Shown: piece by piece, positions 1 through 7,486 of the stretch
Layout: each line of letters opens with the position of its first letter
How positions within the stretch are numbered: position 1 is the first letter of the stretch
Assembly: GCA_005191425.1 (NCBI GenBank)
Contig: SUPR01000028.1
Coordinates: 1 to 37,689 of the forward strand
Length of the DNA: 37,689 bases
Source of the DNA: Candidatus Helarchaeota ASGARD archaeon Hel_GB_B
GTDB taxonomy: Archaea; Asgardarchaeota; Lokiarchaeia; Helarchaeales; HEL-GB-B
Direction of reading: 5' to 3'
Program-made: the position numbers and the translations under genes
The notes under the pieces: generated by a model
The model's database searches: none
Told to the model about the DNA's origin: nothing
The model's input: only the letters and a program-made list of their open reading frames with translations

Positions 1-1
1 C

Positions 2-232
2 ATTCTCAAAAAAATGGTCAATTTTCGTGGTAAAAGGTCTGTATCTGCTTGGAATTTAGTTTTATATTTTCATTTTACAATTCGCCAGTTTCCTGATCTG
101 GTCGAAGATGTAGTGGACGAGATGAAAATATGTCCGATTATTGCAAGGAGGTCTGAAAATCTATTCTGGAAGTTATTAAAAAGTGGTGAGAAATTAAAGT
201 CGGAAACTATTTATATAAAAAATTCCAAATAA
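2..232 (+). CDS. Partial hypothetical protein, cut by the window edge
   Basis: The reading frame is open from base 2 and ends in TAA at 230-232. An ATG at 14 gives 72 residues, but the frame continues upstream without a stop and no ribosome-binding site precedes the ATG, so this is probably the C-terminal end of a longer gene. The protein is basic, with a central hydrophobic/aromatic stretch (NLVLYFHF) and a lysine-rich tail. I do not recognise a family. The CG-containing codons differ a little from the AT-rich DNA that follows, which fits a real coding end rather than chance. A mobile-element remnant is possible but nothing shows it. Confidence 0.3.
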   Translation: MLKKMVNFRGKRSVSAWNLVLYFHFTIRQFPDLVEDVVDEMKICPIIARRSENLFWKLLKSGEKLKSETIYIKNSK

Positions 233-551
233 TGAAAGCAACGGAAATTAAAAAAACTCAATTTTTATAATATTATATTTTTTTAATTTTATTTTACAGA
301 TCTATTATCTATTTATTTTATTTTATCAAATTTTACTTGATGATTTCTTTTATTTATTATAATTTTTCCAATTGGTATCCATTTAATTTTTATTTATTTT
401 AATGATGTTTCTAACACTTTAGCAAGTATTTCTTTTATTTTTTTATTCAGAGATTTGAATATTTTATTTCATCTTTAAATTATTTTTAATAAAATATCAA
501 TAAAATATAAGAAAAAATTTACCCAATTAATTTATTAGAGGTATCTAAAAA
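233..551. other. Intergenic region, no gene seen
   Basis: About 320 bases of T-rich DNA with no reading frame of useful length on either strand and no tRNA-like fold. It should hold the promoter of the membrane-protein genes that start at 552; an A/T-rich stretch near 490-515 could be a TATA box, but nothing singles out one site. A ribosome-binding sequence (GAGGTATC) lies just before 552. Confidence 0.5.
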
Positions 552-1520
552 ATGGAATTAAAACTTGGTAAATGCCTACTTTTTGGTAGCATTAATTTGG
601 TTATTTATCTTGTTGCACCGTCAATTATAATTTTTATGATGTCATATTATAAGATTCTACAATTCAGTCCAACTTTTGTTATCTCACTTATGATTATGGG
701 ACTCATTCAATCTGGAATTTCTTATTTTAAAAATCTGTTTCCCTCGGAATCATTAATTTTTAATTTAATAGGTATTGGTACTTCAATTTATTCAGGGATT
801 TACTTTTTTTACATGTTTGGTGGATTTAGCCTTGATAGGACTTTTGGTTATTATCAAGTGAAAACTAGTAATTTGGAAGCAAGTTTTGGTCTGCAATTCT
901 TTGCTTGGTTAATCTTTATTGCTTCCCTTATAAACACAACCTATTATATTATTAAAGGTATTGAAAGTTCTAAAAAGAAAGTTTTTTTTGTCGGCAAAAA
1001 AATAAAATTACGAAATATTGCATTAATATCAATAATTTTTATCTATCTAATTATTGGAGCATTTATTGCAAGTATAATTATAAGCGGAACAAGATTATCA
1101 TTTAATTTAAAGGATGAATATACTTATACATGGGATACTGGATCTAACCCTTTTTCTCATGATGATGATAGAATCCAAATTATTACATATTTTGATGTTC
1201 CGAATTTGGGAATTTATTCTGTAAAAAAGATACATCTTAATATTGACATTTACACTGTTAATACAACAGATACCACGCAACTTTTATTACCGGATAATAC
1301 AAAAATCGGAGAAATAAAAGACGTTTACTACCCTGAATTCCCTGCTATGCAAGTTATTTATAACCAAAATCTTACTATTGATATTATCCCTCAATATGTC
1401 CCGGGGCTTATAACTAATAATGCTACATTAAGACTATTTTGCTCTTTACAATGCAGCTATGCTGGAATTATAATTGACCTAAATACGACAATTCATACTA
1501 TTTGGACTGCTTTAGCCTAA
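552..1520 (+). CDS. Unrecognised membrane protein, 5 TM helices plus C-terminal soluble domain
   Basis: A 322-residue protein of no family I recognise. The first half has about five hydrophobic helices (roughly residues 8-32, 41-60, 70-92, 112-134, 155-178). The last ~140 residues are polar and beta-rich, with many Asn, Thr and Tyr, as in archaeal extracellular domains, so it probably sits in the membrane with its C-terminal domain outside. The ATG start is supported by a GAGGT ribosome-binding sequence about 11 bases upstream. It is the first of four same-strand genes, three of unknown membrane type, that end with a secreted phosphoesterase, so a shared cell-surface role is a reasonable inference. 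The function is unknown. Confidence 0.65.
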   Translation: MELKLGKCLLFGSINLVIYLVAPSIIIFMMSYYKILQFSPTFVISLMIMGLIQSGISYFKNLFPSESLIFNLIGIGTSIYSGIYFFYMFGGFSLDRTFGYYQVKTSNLEASFGLQFFAWLIFIASLINTTYYIIKGIESSKKKVFFVGKKIKLRNIALISIIFIYLIIGAFIASIIISGTRLSFNLKDEYTYTWDTGSNPFSHDDDRIQIITYFDVPNLGIYSVKKIHLNIDIYTVNTTDTTQLLLPDNTKIGEIKDVYYPEFPAMQVIYNQNLTIDIIPQYVPGLITNNATLRLFCSLQCSYAGIIIDLNTTIHTIWTALA

Positions 1521-1717
1521 GTCTAATCCATCCCATTTTTTAATTTTCCTTCACTTTTCAGTTATGATAATATGTAAAAAATTATACTGAATATTACTAA
1601 TAATGATATTACGAATATCACGTCAGATATTTCTGATTTCTCCATTTTTACCTTTTGATTTATTCAATCAAAAATTATTTTAATCTTTCTGTCATTTGTT
1701 TTACTGGTGATTTTAAT

Positions 1718-1963
1718 TTGAACAAAAAAAATAAAGGACTTATTTTTTTGTTGATTGGAGTATCCCTAGTAATTTTTCCAGCAGTAATAGCAACTCTAAC
1801 ATTATTTGGATTGGTTGAGCCAATTATTTTTCCTCCTACTGGGAAACCACTCGATTTAATGCCATTCATAAATGTTTTAGGCTGGTTTCTTATGCTCCTA
1901 ATCATTCTTTATACCGGCTCGCGTATTGTAGATTGGTCTATAAAATATTTGCGAAGTGATTAA
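1718..1963 (+). CDS. Small membrane protein, two TM helices, TTG start
   Basis: With the TTG at 1718 the product has 81 residues. That start follows GGTGA at 1706-1710 with normal spacing and gives a natural N-terminus (Lys/Asn-rich, then a hydrophobic helix). An upstream ATG at 1655 would add a polar 21-residue leader with no ribosome-binding site, so I reject it. Two helices are visible (about residues 8-30 and 49-67) with a Pro-rich loop between them (IFPPTGKP) and a basic end. The last 8 bases overlap the GTG start of the next gene, so the two are probably translationally coupled. The family is not recognised. Confidence 0.55.
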   Translation: MNKKNKGLIFLLIGVSLVIFPAVIATLTLFGLVEPIIFPPTGKPLDLMPFINVLGWFLMLLIILYTGSRIVDWSIKYLRSD

Positions 1964-2498
1964 AATAAAACGAAATATTTTACCTAAAATTCTATTTATT
2001 ACAGGTATCTTTTGTATTTTAAGCTCGAGCATTTTATTTATTGTTTTAATTTTTAATTATGCAAGTATCCCGCAATTTTTTTATTCTATGGACAACCCTC
2101 AATTGACAGTCATAATAAATATAGTTTTATGGGGAATTCTTTCTGCTTTACTACTTGAAATTGGACTTAATTTTCACCAGAAATCTAAAGATTTTAAAAA
2201 GTTTAATACTGAACCGATAATGTCTGTTAATATTATTGCTTTTATTGGATACATCCTGGTTTTTACGGTTATAACATTTATTATCTTATTTTTATTACAA
2301 ATTATCCCATCAATTAATTATTTTCCCCACCAATTACTATCTGAAGATGCTGTTCCTATTGACCTCTCCAACTTATTTAATTTATTCTTGATCTATTTTA
2401 TGATCAATATTATTTATAGGTCTGGGTCCAGATTATTGGGCCGGTCTATTAAATTATCTCAAATTAATAATAAAATAGTTAATAAAGAGCTTGATTGA
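1956..2498 (+). CDS. Unrecognised membrane protein with four TM helices
   Basis: A 180-residue hydrophobic protein starting at a GTG inside the end of the preceding gene. About four helices are visible (near residues 10-32, 50-70, 90-117 and 135-155). The last segment carries the RSGSRLLGRSIKL stretch, which resembles YTGSRIVDWSIKYL at the end of the preceding 81-residue protein. The two therefore seem to be paralogues or share a domain: a hydrophobic helix, then xxGSRhhxxSIK. Its stop overlaps the TTG start of the phosphoesterase gene by 4 bases. This tight packing marks the three genes as one transcription unit. The function is unknown. Confidence 0.6.
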   Translation: MIKIKRNILPKILFITGIFCILSSSILFIVLIFNYASIPQFFYSMDNPQLTVIINIVLWGILSALLLEIGLNFHQKSKDFKKFNTEPIMSVNIIAFIGYILVFTVITFIILFLLQIIPSINYFPHQLLSEDAVPIDLSNLFNLFLIYFMINIIYRSGSRLLGRSIKLSQINNKIVNKELD

Positions 2499-4159
2499 AA
2501 TTGAAACGAAATTATAGTATTTCATTAGTACTTTTAATATTTAGCCTTTCTTTACTCATTACGCTTTCTAATATTTCACCTATTGCTGAATCTGGTGAAA
2601 AATATTGGGAGAGCACTCCAATTGTTGAGACACACCATTATCCAGGTCATCTTAGTAATGAAACAAATCTTCTTTGGTTCGTTCAAATAACAGATGTTCA
2701 TATTAACTCTTTTGAAAAAATATTTGGTGTCCAATCTGAATTACTTAGACAAGCTTTAAATGATATTAAAAATTACATAAAACCGTCCTTTATTATTGAT
2801 ACAGGGGACCTTGTTAATGGACTCAATCCATTACCATATCACCAGAACCCGCAACAATGGATGATAAGATATAAAGTCTTACAGGATACTCAAATGAATT
2901 CCTCTTTTTATTATGACCTTGTTGGAAACCATGATGGTTATGGGAACTCAGATAATTTTTCTTATTTTCTTAATTGGTCAATTCAGAAAAAACTACAATA
3001 TACATTCAATAGGTCAATTGGAAATTCAAATTATACCTTTATTGTACTAAATTCAGTCTGGTCTAATGGTGCTGAATGGCCAGATGGGACCAGTGGAGAA
3101 CTTAATACATCTGAACTTGATTGGTTTGAATCTCAATTAATTAAAAACAAAAATTCTAATTTGACTTTTGTCTTTCAACATCACCCATATACAGATGTGG
3201 GTAATTTCACTACTACTACTGGCAAATCTTTTATTGATTTACTTGAAGAATATAATGTTACTGCCGATATTTTCGGACATGGGCATGAAGATCTTGAGTT
3301 AAACCAGGGTGGGACGATTTGTATCGAAACCGGTACTCTCGGTCAAGGTGATAAATCTATTAGAATTTTTGCAATCGATAATGATGGCGTTTCTACAAAA
3401 GTTGGTGTCCTAAATAATTGGCCAATCGCTATGATTACAACTCCAATGGACAGAGACCTAACTCGTACTGCTTATGACATCCCTAATTCATCTAAAAGTG
3501 CCCCGATTCGAGCGATTGTATTTGATAAAAAGCCTATAATTAAAGTCGAATTCAATATCGATAATGGTCCTTGGTATAATCTAACTAATTCACCATTAAT
3601 AAAGCCACTTTGGAACGGCTCGTTTAATCCTTCCACATTATCAAATGGTATACACCACGTTAACTTAAGAGCAATAAGTGAATCCGGGATATCTACTGAT
3701 TCTGTTACAATTTTTATTGGTATTTCTAAAAAACCTGAAATTATTAATGGAAAAATTAAAGATGTTATTAGATATTCTGATGCAGGACCCCTTAGATACG
3801 ACCTTTCAATGTATAAATGGGACAAAGTTGACTCCAACAAACTTCTTAAATGGAATTTATCTAATGTTGACCCGTCATTTTGTAAAGTGCAAATAATTGA
3901 TAATGATACACTTCTTTTTACTCCTAATCCATCAGCAAGTGGGACTAAGTCCATTATAATCACTTTAAATGATACAGCTGGTTATTATACCTCTCAAGTT
4001 ATTCATATCACGCTATTATCGAGGTTCAACTCCAACCTTTTGGTCTTTTTTGTTACAATTCTTGAATTAATTATTGTCCCAATCTCTTTTTTATTAGGGA
4101 TTTTTTGGTATAAACTCTCTAAATTTAATATCTTTAAGAAATCTAAAAAACAGAAATAA
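2495..4159 (+). CDS. Secreted, membrane-anchored calcineurin-type metallophosphoesterase, TMEM62-like
   Basis: A 554-residue protein with an N-terminal signal or anchor helix (residues 8-26) and a calcineurin-like phosphoesterase domain. All metal motifs are present: DVH (D67, H69), GDLV (D105), GNHD (N145, H146), FQHH (H229-H230) and GHGH (H262, H264). After the catalytic domain come an NWPIAMITTP segment, an Ig-like beta domain (about 330-410), a further domain, and a C-terminal TM helix (about 512-536) with a Lys-rich tail. This order, and short matches I remember (a WPhhhITxP segment followed by an IRhhhF region and a WN..hhSxGxHxhxV region), resemble eukaryotic TMEM62. It would act outside the cell on an unknown phosphoester. 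The TTG start overlaps the previous stop (TTGA). There are many NxS/T sequons, as expected of a glycosylated archaeal surface protein. Confidence 0.8.
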   Translation: MKLKRNYSISLVLLIFSLSLLITLSNISPIAESGEKYWESTPIVETHHYPGHLSNETNLLWFVQITDVHINSFEKIFGVQSELLRQALNDIKNYIKPSFIIDTGDLVNGLNPLPYHQNPQQWMIRYKVLQDTQMNSSFYYDLVGNHDGYGNSDNFSYFLNWSIQKKLQYTFNRSIGNSNYTFIVLNSVWSNGAEWPDGTSGELNTSELDWFESQLIKNKNSNLTFVFQHHPYTDVGNFTTTTGKSFIDLLEEYNVTADIFGHGHEDLELNQGGTICIETGTLGQGDKSIRIFAIDNDGVSTKVGVLNNWPIAMITTPMDRDLTRTAYDIPNSSKSAPIRAIVFDKKPIIKVEFNIDNGPWYNLTNSPLIKPLWNGSFNPSTLSNGIHHVNLRAISESGISTDSVTIFIGISKKPEIINGKIKDVIRYSDAGPLRYDLSMYKWDKVDSNKLLKWNLSNVDPSFCKVQIIDNDTLLFTPNPSASGTKSIIITLNDTAGYYTSQVIHITLLSRFNSNLLVFFVTILELIIVPISFLLGIFWYKLSKFNIFKKSKKQK

Positions 4160-4539
4160 ATTTTAATTATTTTTACCTATTTTTTATTATTTTTTCATTT
4201 ATAAATAAAAAGTTATAAACTTAATCAAAATATTGATAATTAGTACCTATAGATAGCTTAATTATTTTTATATTTTTATTTATTTGTTTTTTTATGGCTA
4301 AATTCTTAATGTATTTGCGCTATATTTTTTTAGACTTTTTATATATTTTATCAACATATTTATTTTGATTTGTTAATCTATAAACTTCTTTTTACTCTAT
4401 GGTCTATTGTATTTTGGTTAATTTATGACAATATATTTTTATTTTTTTATTAACCACAATATAATCTTTATCCCTTTTTATTCCCCTATTTCTTTTTAAA
4501 ATTGAAAAAAATTAAAAAATTTGAAAATATTTTTGATTT
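4160..4539. other. Convergent intergenic region, no gene seen
   Basis: About 380 bases between the ends of two convergent genes. The DNA is mostly A/T with no reading frame of useful length and no structured RNA that I can fold by eye. T-tracts right after the phosphoesterase stop are listed separately as a terminator. On the other strand the sequence after the SCP2 gene also contains T-runs, which may terminate that gene. Confidence 0.5.
4171..4200 (+). terminator. T-rich transcription terminator after the phosphoesterase gene
   Basis: Three T-runs (4 to 6 bases each) lie within 40 bases of the stop codon, without a strong hairpin. Archaeal RNA polymerase typically terminates on such U-tracts. 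The site would end the four-gene membrane/phosphoesterase unit. Confidence 0.4.
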
Positions 4540-4953
4540 TTACTCAAATTCTAAATCTAATTCTTCTGCTACTATTTCTATTAAGGCTCTTAGTTTCATG
4601 GCTTTAGCCATTTCACCTATGATTTTTAAGTCGCCTTGCATATAAGCGCTTGCGGCATCAGTTTCTCCAGTAAACATACCTTTTGCAGTTTCTTCGTTCA
4701 TCTGTAATGTGACATCTGGATCATCAATTTCACCTTCACCTGTAGTTAATTTATGATCCTCAATCTTTATCCAAGCTTTAATTGATTCCCCGGCATCAAA
4801 CTGAATCTTAACATCATCAGAGTCTTCTAATTCATCTTGAAGGTCTTCACTGCTAGCTGCTAACTCTTCTAGTGCACCTAAAAATATAGGTAAGCTTTTT
4901 GCTTCAAAATTTCCTTCTTCAATTAATTTTTTAACTTCATCTACTTTACCCAT
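4540..4953 (-). CDS. SCP2 sterol-carrier-type lipid-binding protein (paralogue 1)
   Basis: A 137-residue stand-alone SCP2 domain. The family pattern is clear: an amphipathic N-terminal helix, a beta-sheet region (VKIQFD, IKAWIKI), the DPDVTLQM strand, a helix around the FTGETD..SAYMQG segment, then GDLKIIG followed by a helix (AKAMKLRALIEI). SCP2 proteins bind sterols, fatty acids or acyl-CoA in a hydrophobic tunnel; there is no signal peptide, so it is cytoplasmic. The protein is strongly acidic. The ATG follows a GAGGT ribosome-binding site at 7 bases. It is nearly the same as the protein at 5500-5913 (I count 18 differences in 137), so the pair arose by a recent duplication. A putative operator and TATA box lie upstream. 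Confidence 0.85.
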   Translation of the reverse strand: MGKVDEVKKLIEEGNFEAKSLPIFLGALEELAASSEDLQDELEDSDDVKIQFDAGESIKAWIKIEDHKLTTGEGEIDDPDVTLQMNEETAKGMFTGETDAASAYMQGDLKIIGEMAKAMKLRALIEIVAEELDLEFE

Positions 4954-5011
4954 ATTAAATACCTCATTATATCTTATTTTTTTAGAGGGTTCCTTTTTTG
5001 AAATTACTTAT

Positions 5012-5033
5012 ATTCGCATTAAATCACGCGAAT
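5012..5033 (-). promoter_or_regulatory. Inverted repeat, possible operator of SCP2 paralogue 1
   Basis: ATTCGC (5012-5017) and GCGAAT (5028-5033) are perfect inverted 6-base arms separated by 10 bases, one helical turn apart from centre to centre plus a few bases. They lie about 60-80 bases upstream of the SCP2 ATG and directly abut a TATA-like element. GC-containing palindromes are rare in this AT-rich spacer, so a repressor site is plausible. No binding protein is known. Confidence 0.35.
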
Positions 5034-5040
5034 TTAAAAA
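5032..5040 (-). promoter_or_regulatory. Possible TATA box of SCP2 paralogue 1
   Basis: On the minus strand this reads TTTTTAAAT, a reasonable archaeal TATA box, directly next to the inverted repeat. Transcription would start about 25 bases downstream, inside or just past the repeat, leaving a leader of roughly 50 bases. AT-rich surroundings make this uncertain. Confidence 0.3.
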
Positions 5041-5499
5041 TTTTAGATTAATATTTTAGTAATTTATTCCAAAAGGACATATAAAGATTCATAATATAAT
5101 TTAAAAATTTTTCTTACTTGAGAAAAATACAAGTATAATTATAAATTTTTTAAGGGGAGTTTTAGTAATGAGAGAAAATAAATAAAAGGAAAGAAATATA
5201 GACTTAATAAATGTGTAATGATATAAAAATAATTCAAATTAGAATGTCATTTTAAAAAATTGATCTTGAATAAATAGAATTAAGATAGAAATTTTATAGT
5301 TATTTTAGAAATTGTCAGTAGATTATTATAATAAAATAAGAGGAAAATTTCAAAATATAAAAGGAAACTTTTTAATTTTATATTGCTAAAAACATCATTT
5401 GAAGGATTTAATACATTCAAAATAAAAAGAAAGAAATAACATGATAATAAAATAAATAAAAAAAAGGAGAATATTATTATTTATAGAAAATCATCGAGA

Positions 5500-5913
5500 T
5501 TATTCTAATTCGAGATCTAATTCTTCTGCGACAATTTCGATGAGAGCTCGTAATTTCATAGCCTTGGCCATTTCACCGATAATTTTGAGATCTCCTTGCA
5601 TATAAGCGCTTGCAGCATCAGTTTCGCCAGTAAACATACCTTTACCAGTTTCTTCAGTCATTTGAAGAGTAACATCAGGATCATCAATTTCTCCTTCACC
5701 AGCAGTAAGTTTATGATCTTCTATTTTTATCCAAGCTTTAATTGTATCAATTACATCGAATTGAATTTTAACATCATCGGTGTCTTCAAGCTCATCTTGT
5801 AGATCTTCACTTGTTTCTGCTAGCTCTTGTAGTGCGCCCAAGAAGACTGGGAGATTCTTAGCTTCAAAAGCGCCATCTTCAATTAATTTTTTTACTTCAT
5901 CAATTTTACTCAT
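5500..5913 (-). CDS. SCP2 sterol-carrier-type lipid-binding protein (paralogue 2)
   Basis: A 137-residue SCP2-domain protein, about 87 percent identical by eye to the protein at 4540-4953. The C-terminal third (from the FTGETD segment to the end) is almost unchanged although many third codon positions differ, which indicates strong selection on the protein. Differences cluster near residue 54-57 (VIDT here, AGES in paralogue 1), on the sheet that lines the ligand cavity in SCP2 folds, so ligand preference may differ. The ATG is preceded by GAGGT. It is transcribed away from the third paralogue at 6439, with a 525-base divergent spacer between them. It is probably a cytoplasmic lipid or acyl-CoA carrier. 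Confidence 0.85.
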   Translation of the reverse strand: MSKIDEVKKLIEDGAFEAKNLPVFLGALQELAETSEDLQDELEDTDDVKIQFDVIDTIKAWIKIEDHKLTAGEGEIDDPDVTLQMTEETGKGMFTGETDAASAYMQGDLKIIGEMAKAMKLRALIEIVAEELDLELE

Positions 5914-6438
5914 AAATCTAACCTCTATTTGGTCATTTAGTAGATCAAATTATTCTATTACTACAAGGAAGTTTATTTTTGTATATTAAGTATATTTACA
6001 AATATAGAATATATTAATAATTAAAAACTTCCGAATTTTATGTATATCATAAAAATTATGTTTAGTTATAAAGATTTTTCTTAACATAAAAAAGTTTAAA
6101 AAATAATTATTAAAGGAAAAAAGTTTTAATTAAAACCTGTAGAAGAGACGGGTTAATTAAAGTCCACAAAAAATATAAAATGGCATGGTAAATAATAATA
6201 TAAATAAAATGAAGTGGAAAATTTAAAAAAAAACCATCAGCAGGATTGTAGTAGAATAAAATTTTGGATAAAGAAAAAAATTATTAAGAAAGAAAGAAAA
6301 AGAGCGAAAAAAATAAAAAGAAAAAATAATAAGAGTTAAATACAGAAATACAGAAATATTGAAATTAAATAAGAAAATTAATCAGAAAATTAATTTAGAA
6401 TTAGTAAAATATTGGTAAAAAAAAGGAAGTATTAAATA
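5914..6438. other. Divergent promoter region between SCP2 paralogues 2 and 3
   Basis: About 525 bases without a gene. It must contain promoters for both flanking SCP2 genes. Near the minus-strand gene an imperfect dyad of 23 bases (5979-6001, outer arms TTGTA and TACAA) sits in an A/T stretch. The half nearest 6439 is almost pure purine on the plus strand (about 6270-6340). I see no RNA gene and no frame longer than a few codons. Confidence 0.45.
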
Positions 6439-6852
6439 ATGGCTGTTGAAACAATAAAAACGAAGGTAGAAAGAGGAGAATTTGAAGCAAAGGATTTTGG
6501 GATATATTTAATGGCAATAAAGGAGTTGGCAATAAAAGATAACGAAGTTAGAGAAATATTAAGAGAAATGCCTGATTTTGTGATACAATTTTCGATTTTT
6601 GGGGCGATAGATGTATATTTACAATTAAAAAATGGAAATTTAGAAGTGGTAGAGGGAGTAATAGAAAACCCAGCAATAAAATTTGAGATGACAGATGTAG
6701 TAGCGACAGGGATAATAAAAAATGAAATAGATCCAATATCGGCATATTTATCTGGAGATATAAAAATAAATGGGGAAACTGTATTAGCGATGAAATTAAA
6801 GCCAATAATTGAGAAATATAATAAGATATTGGGGTTTAAAGTTATAACTTAA
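6439..6852 (+). CDS. SCP2-like lipid-binding protein, divergent paralogue 3
   Basis: Also 137 residues, and it follows the same plan as the two minus-strand SCP2 proteins: an N-terminal GEFEAKDF..YLMAIKELA helix pair, then VIQFSIFGAIDVYLQL, an ENPAIKFEMTD strand, a helix around EIDPISAYLSG, then GDIKINGETVLAMKLKPI. Identity to the others is only about a third and the acidic character is largely lost. It is therefore an older duplicate with probably different ligand or partner use. The ATG follows an AAGGAAG sequence. Downstream, after 630 bases of non-coding DNA, is the first acyltransferase gene on the same strand. Confidence 0.75.
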   Translation: MAVETIKTKVERGEFEAKDFGIYLMAIKELAIKDNEVREILREMPDFVIQFSIFGAIDVYLQLKNGNLEVVEGVIENPAIKFEMTDVVATGIIKNEIDPISAYLSGDIKINGETVLAMKLKPIIEKYNKILGFKVIT

Positions 6853-7486
6853 AAAAGGCTTATAACCGAATCATGTAGAATTAGAATGGTGTAGTTTATA
6901 ATCGTAGATAAAATTATAGAATGTTTTCTGAAATATCTTTATTCTGTTAATTTTTTCGCTAAAATCGCAATCAGAACTTTGATCAGTGGACATAATAATA
7001 TTTAGCGTAAGAAGATATAAAAAGACCACAATAACAGAAGAAATGCGAGAATTAAAACGCCAAATTTTTAAAGGATGAGGACGAGAAAAAATGATGATAC
7101 ATAAGATGTAAGGTTAAAAGTAATAAAATACAGTGGGATAAGTCTTAAAATAGTCAAAAATAAAAATAATAAAAAGTAGATAAAAAATAAAATTACCCGA
7201 CTGAAATCAAGAGAATTATAAAATAATTTTAATAAGAAAAATAAAGAAAAAAAAAATTAAAATATTAAAAATGGGTTTGTAAATATCCTTAAGTCTGACG
7301 TTATTAAAATTACCAAATAAAATATTCAAAAAAAAAGTTAATAGAGTTAAAAAAAAATAATAATAATTGCAAAAAGCTATTCATTTTAAAAGAGGAATAA
7401 TGAAGGTTTAATTTAAAGGTCAATGGAATTAAATTTTTAAAGACATATTTTCCATTTTTTATAATAAAATATGTCGGAGTAAAATA
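6853..7486. other. Intergenic region, purine-rich, no gene seen
   Basis: About 630 bases. A perfect 7-base inverted repeat (GTTATAA at 6841-6847, TTATAAC at 6860-6866) spans the end of the SCP2 gene, but no T-run follows it. From about 7080 the plus strand is dominated by A and G. I find no frame above about 20 codons and no tRNA-like fold. Promoter elements for the acyltransferase gene must lie here; a T/A block at 7440-7470 is the best candidate. Confidence 0.45.

Larger units (their letters stand above)
4954..5499. other. Intergenic region upstream of SCP2 paralogue 1
   Basis: About 545 bases, mainly A/T, with no convincing coding frame. The part nearest 4953 holds the putative minus-strand promoter and inverted repeat listed separately. 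The rest (5050-5499) is purine-rich on the plus strand and contains only very short frames. Its length is unusual for an archaeal spacer between two paralogues read in the same direction. Confidence 0.5.

Noticed and set aside
3472..3963. A 163-codon open frame on the minus strand inside the phosphoesterase gene
   Set aside because: It is the mirror of a gene with complete metal-site motifs and shows no family pattern or ribosome-binding site.
6841..6866. A perfect 7-base inverted repeat at the end of the third SCP2 gene as a hairpin terminator
   Set aside because: The stem is all but A/T, the loop is 12 bases, and no T-run follows, so it is unlikely to stop transcription.
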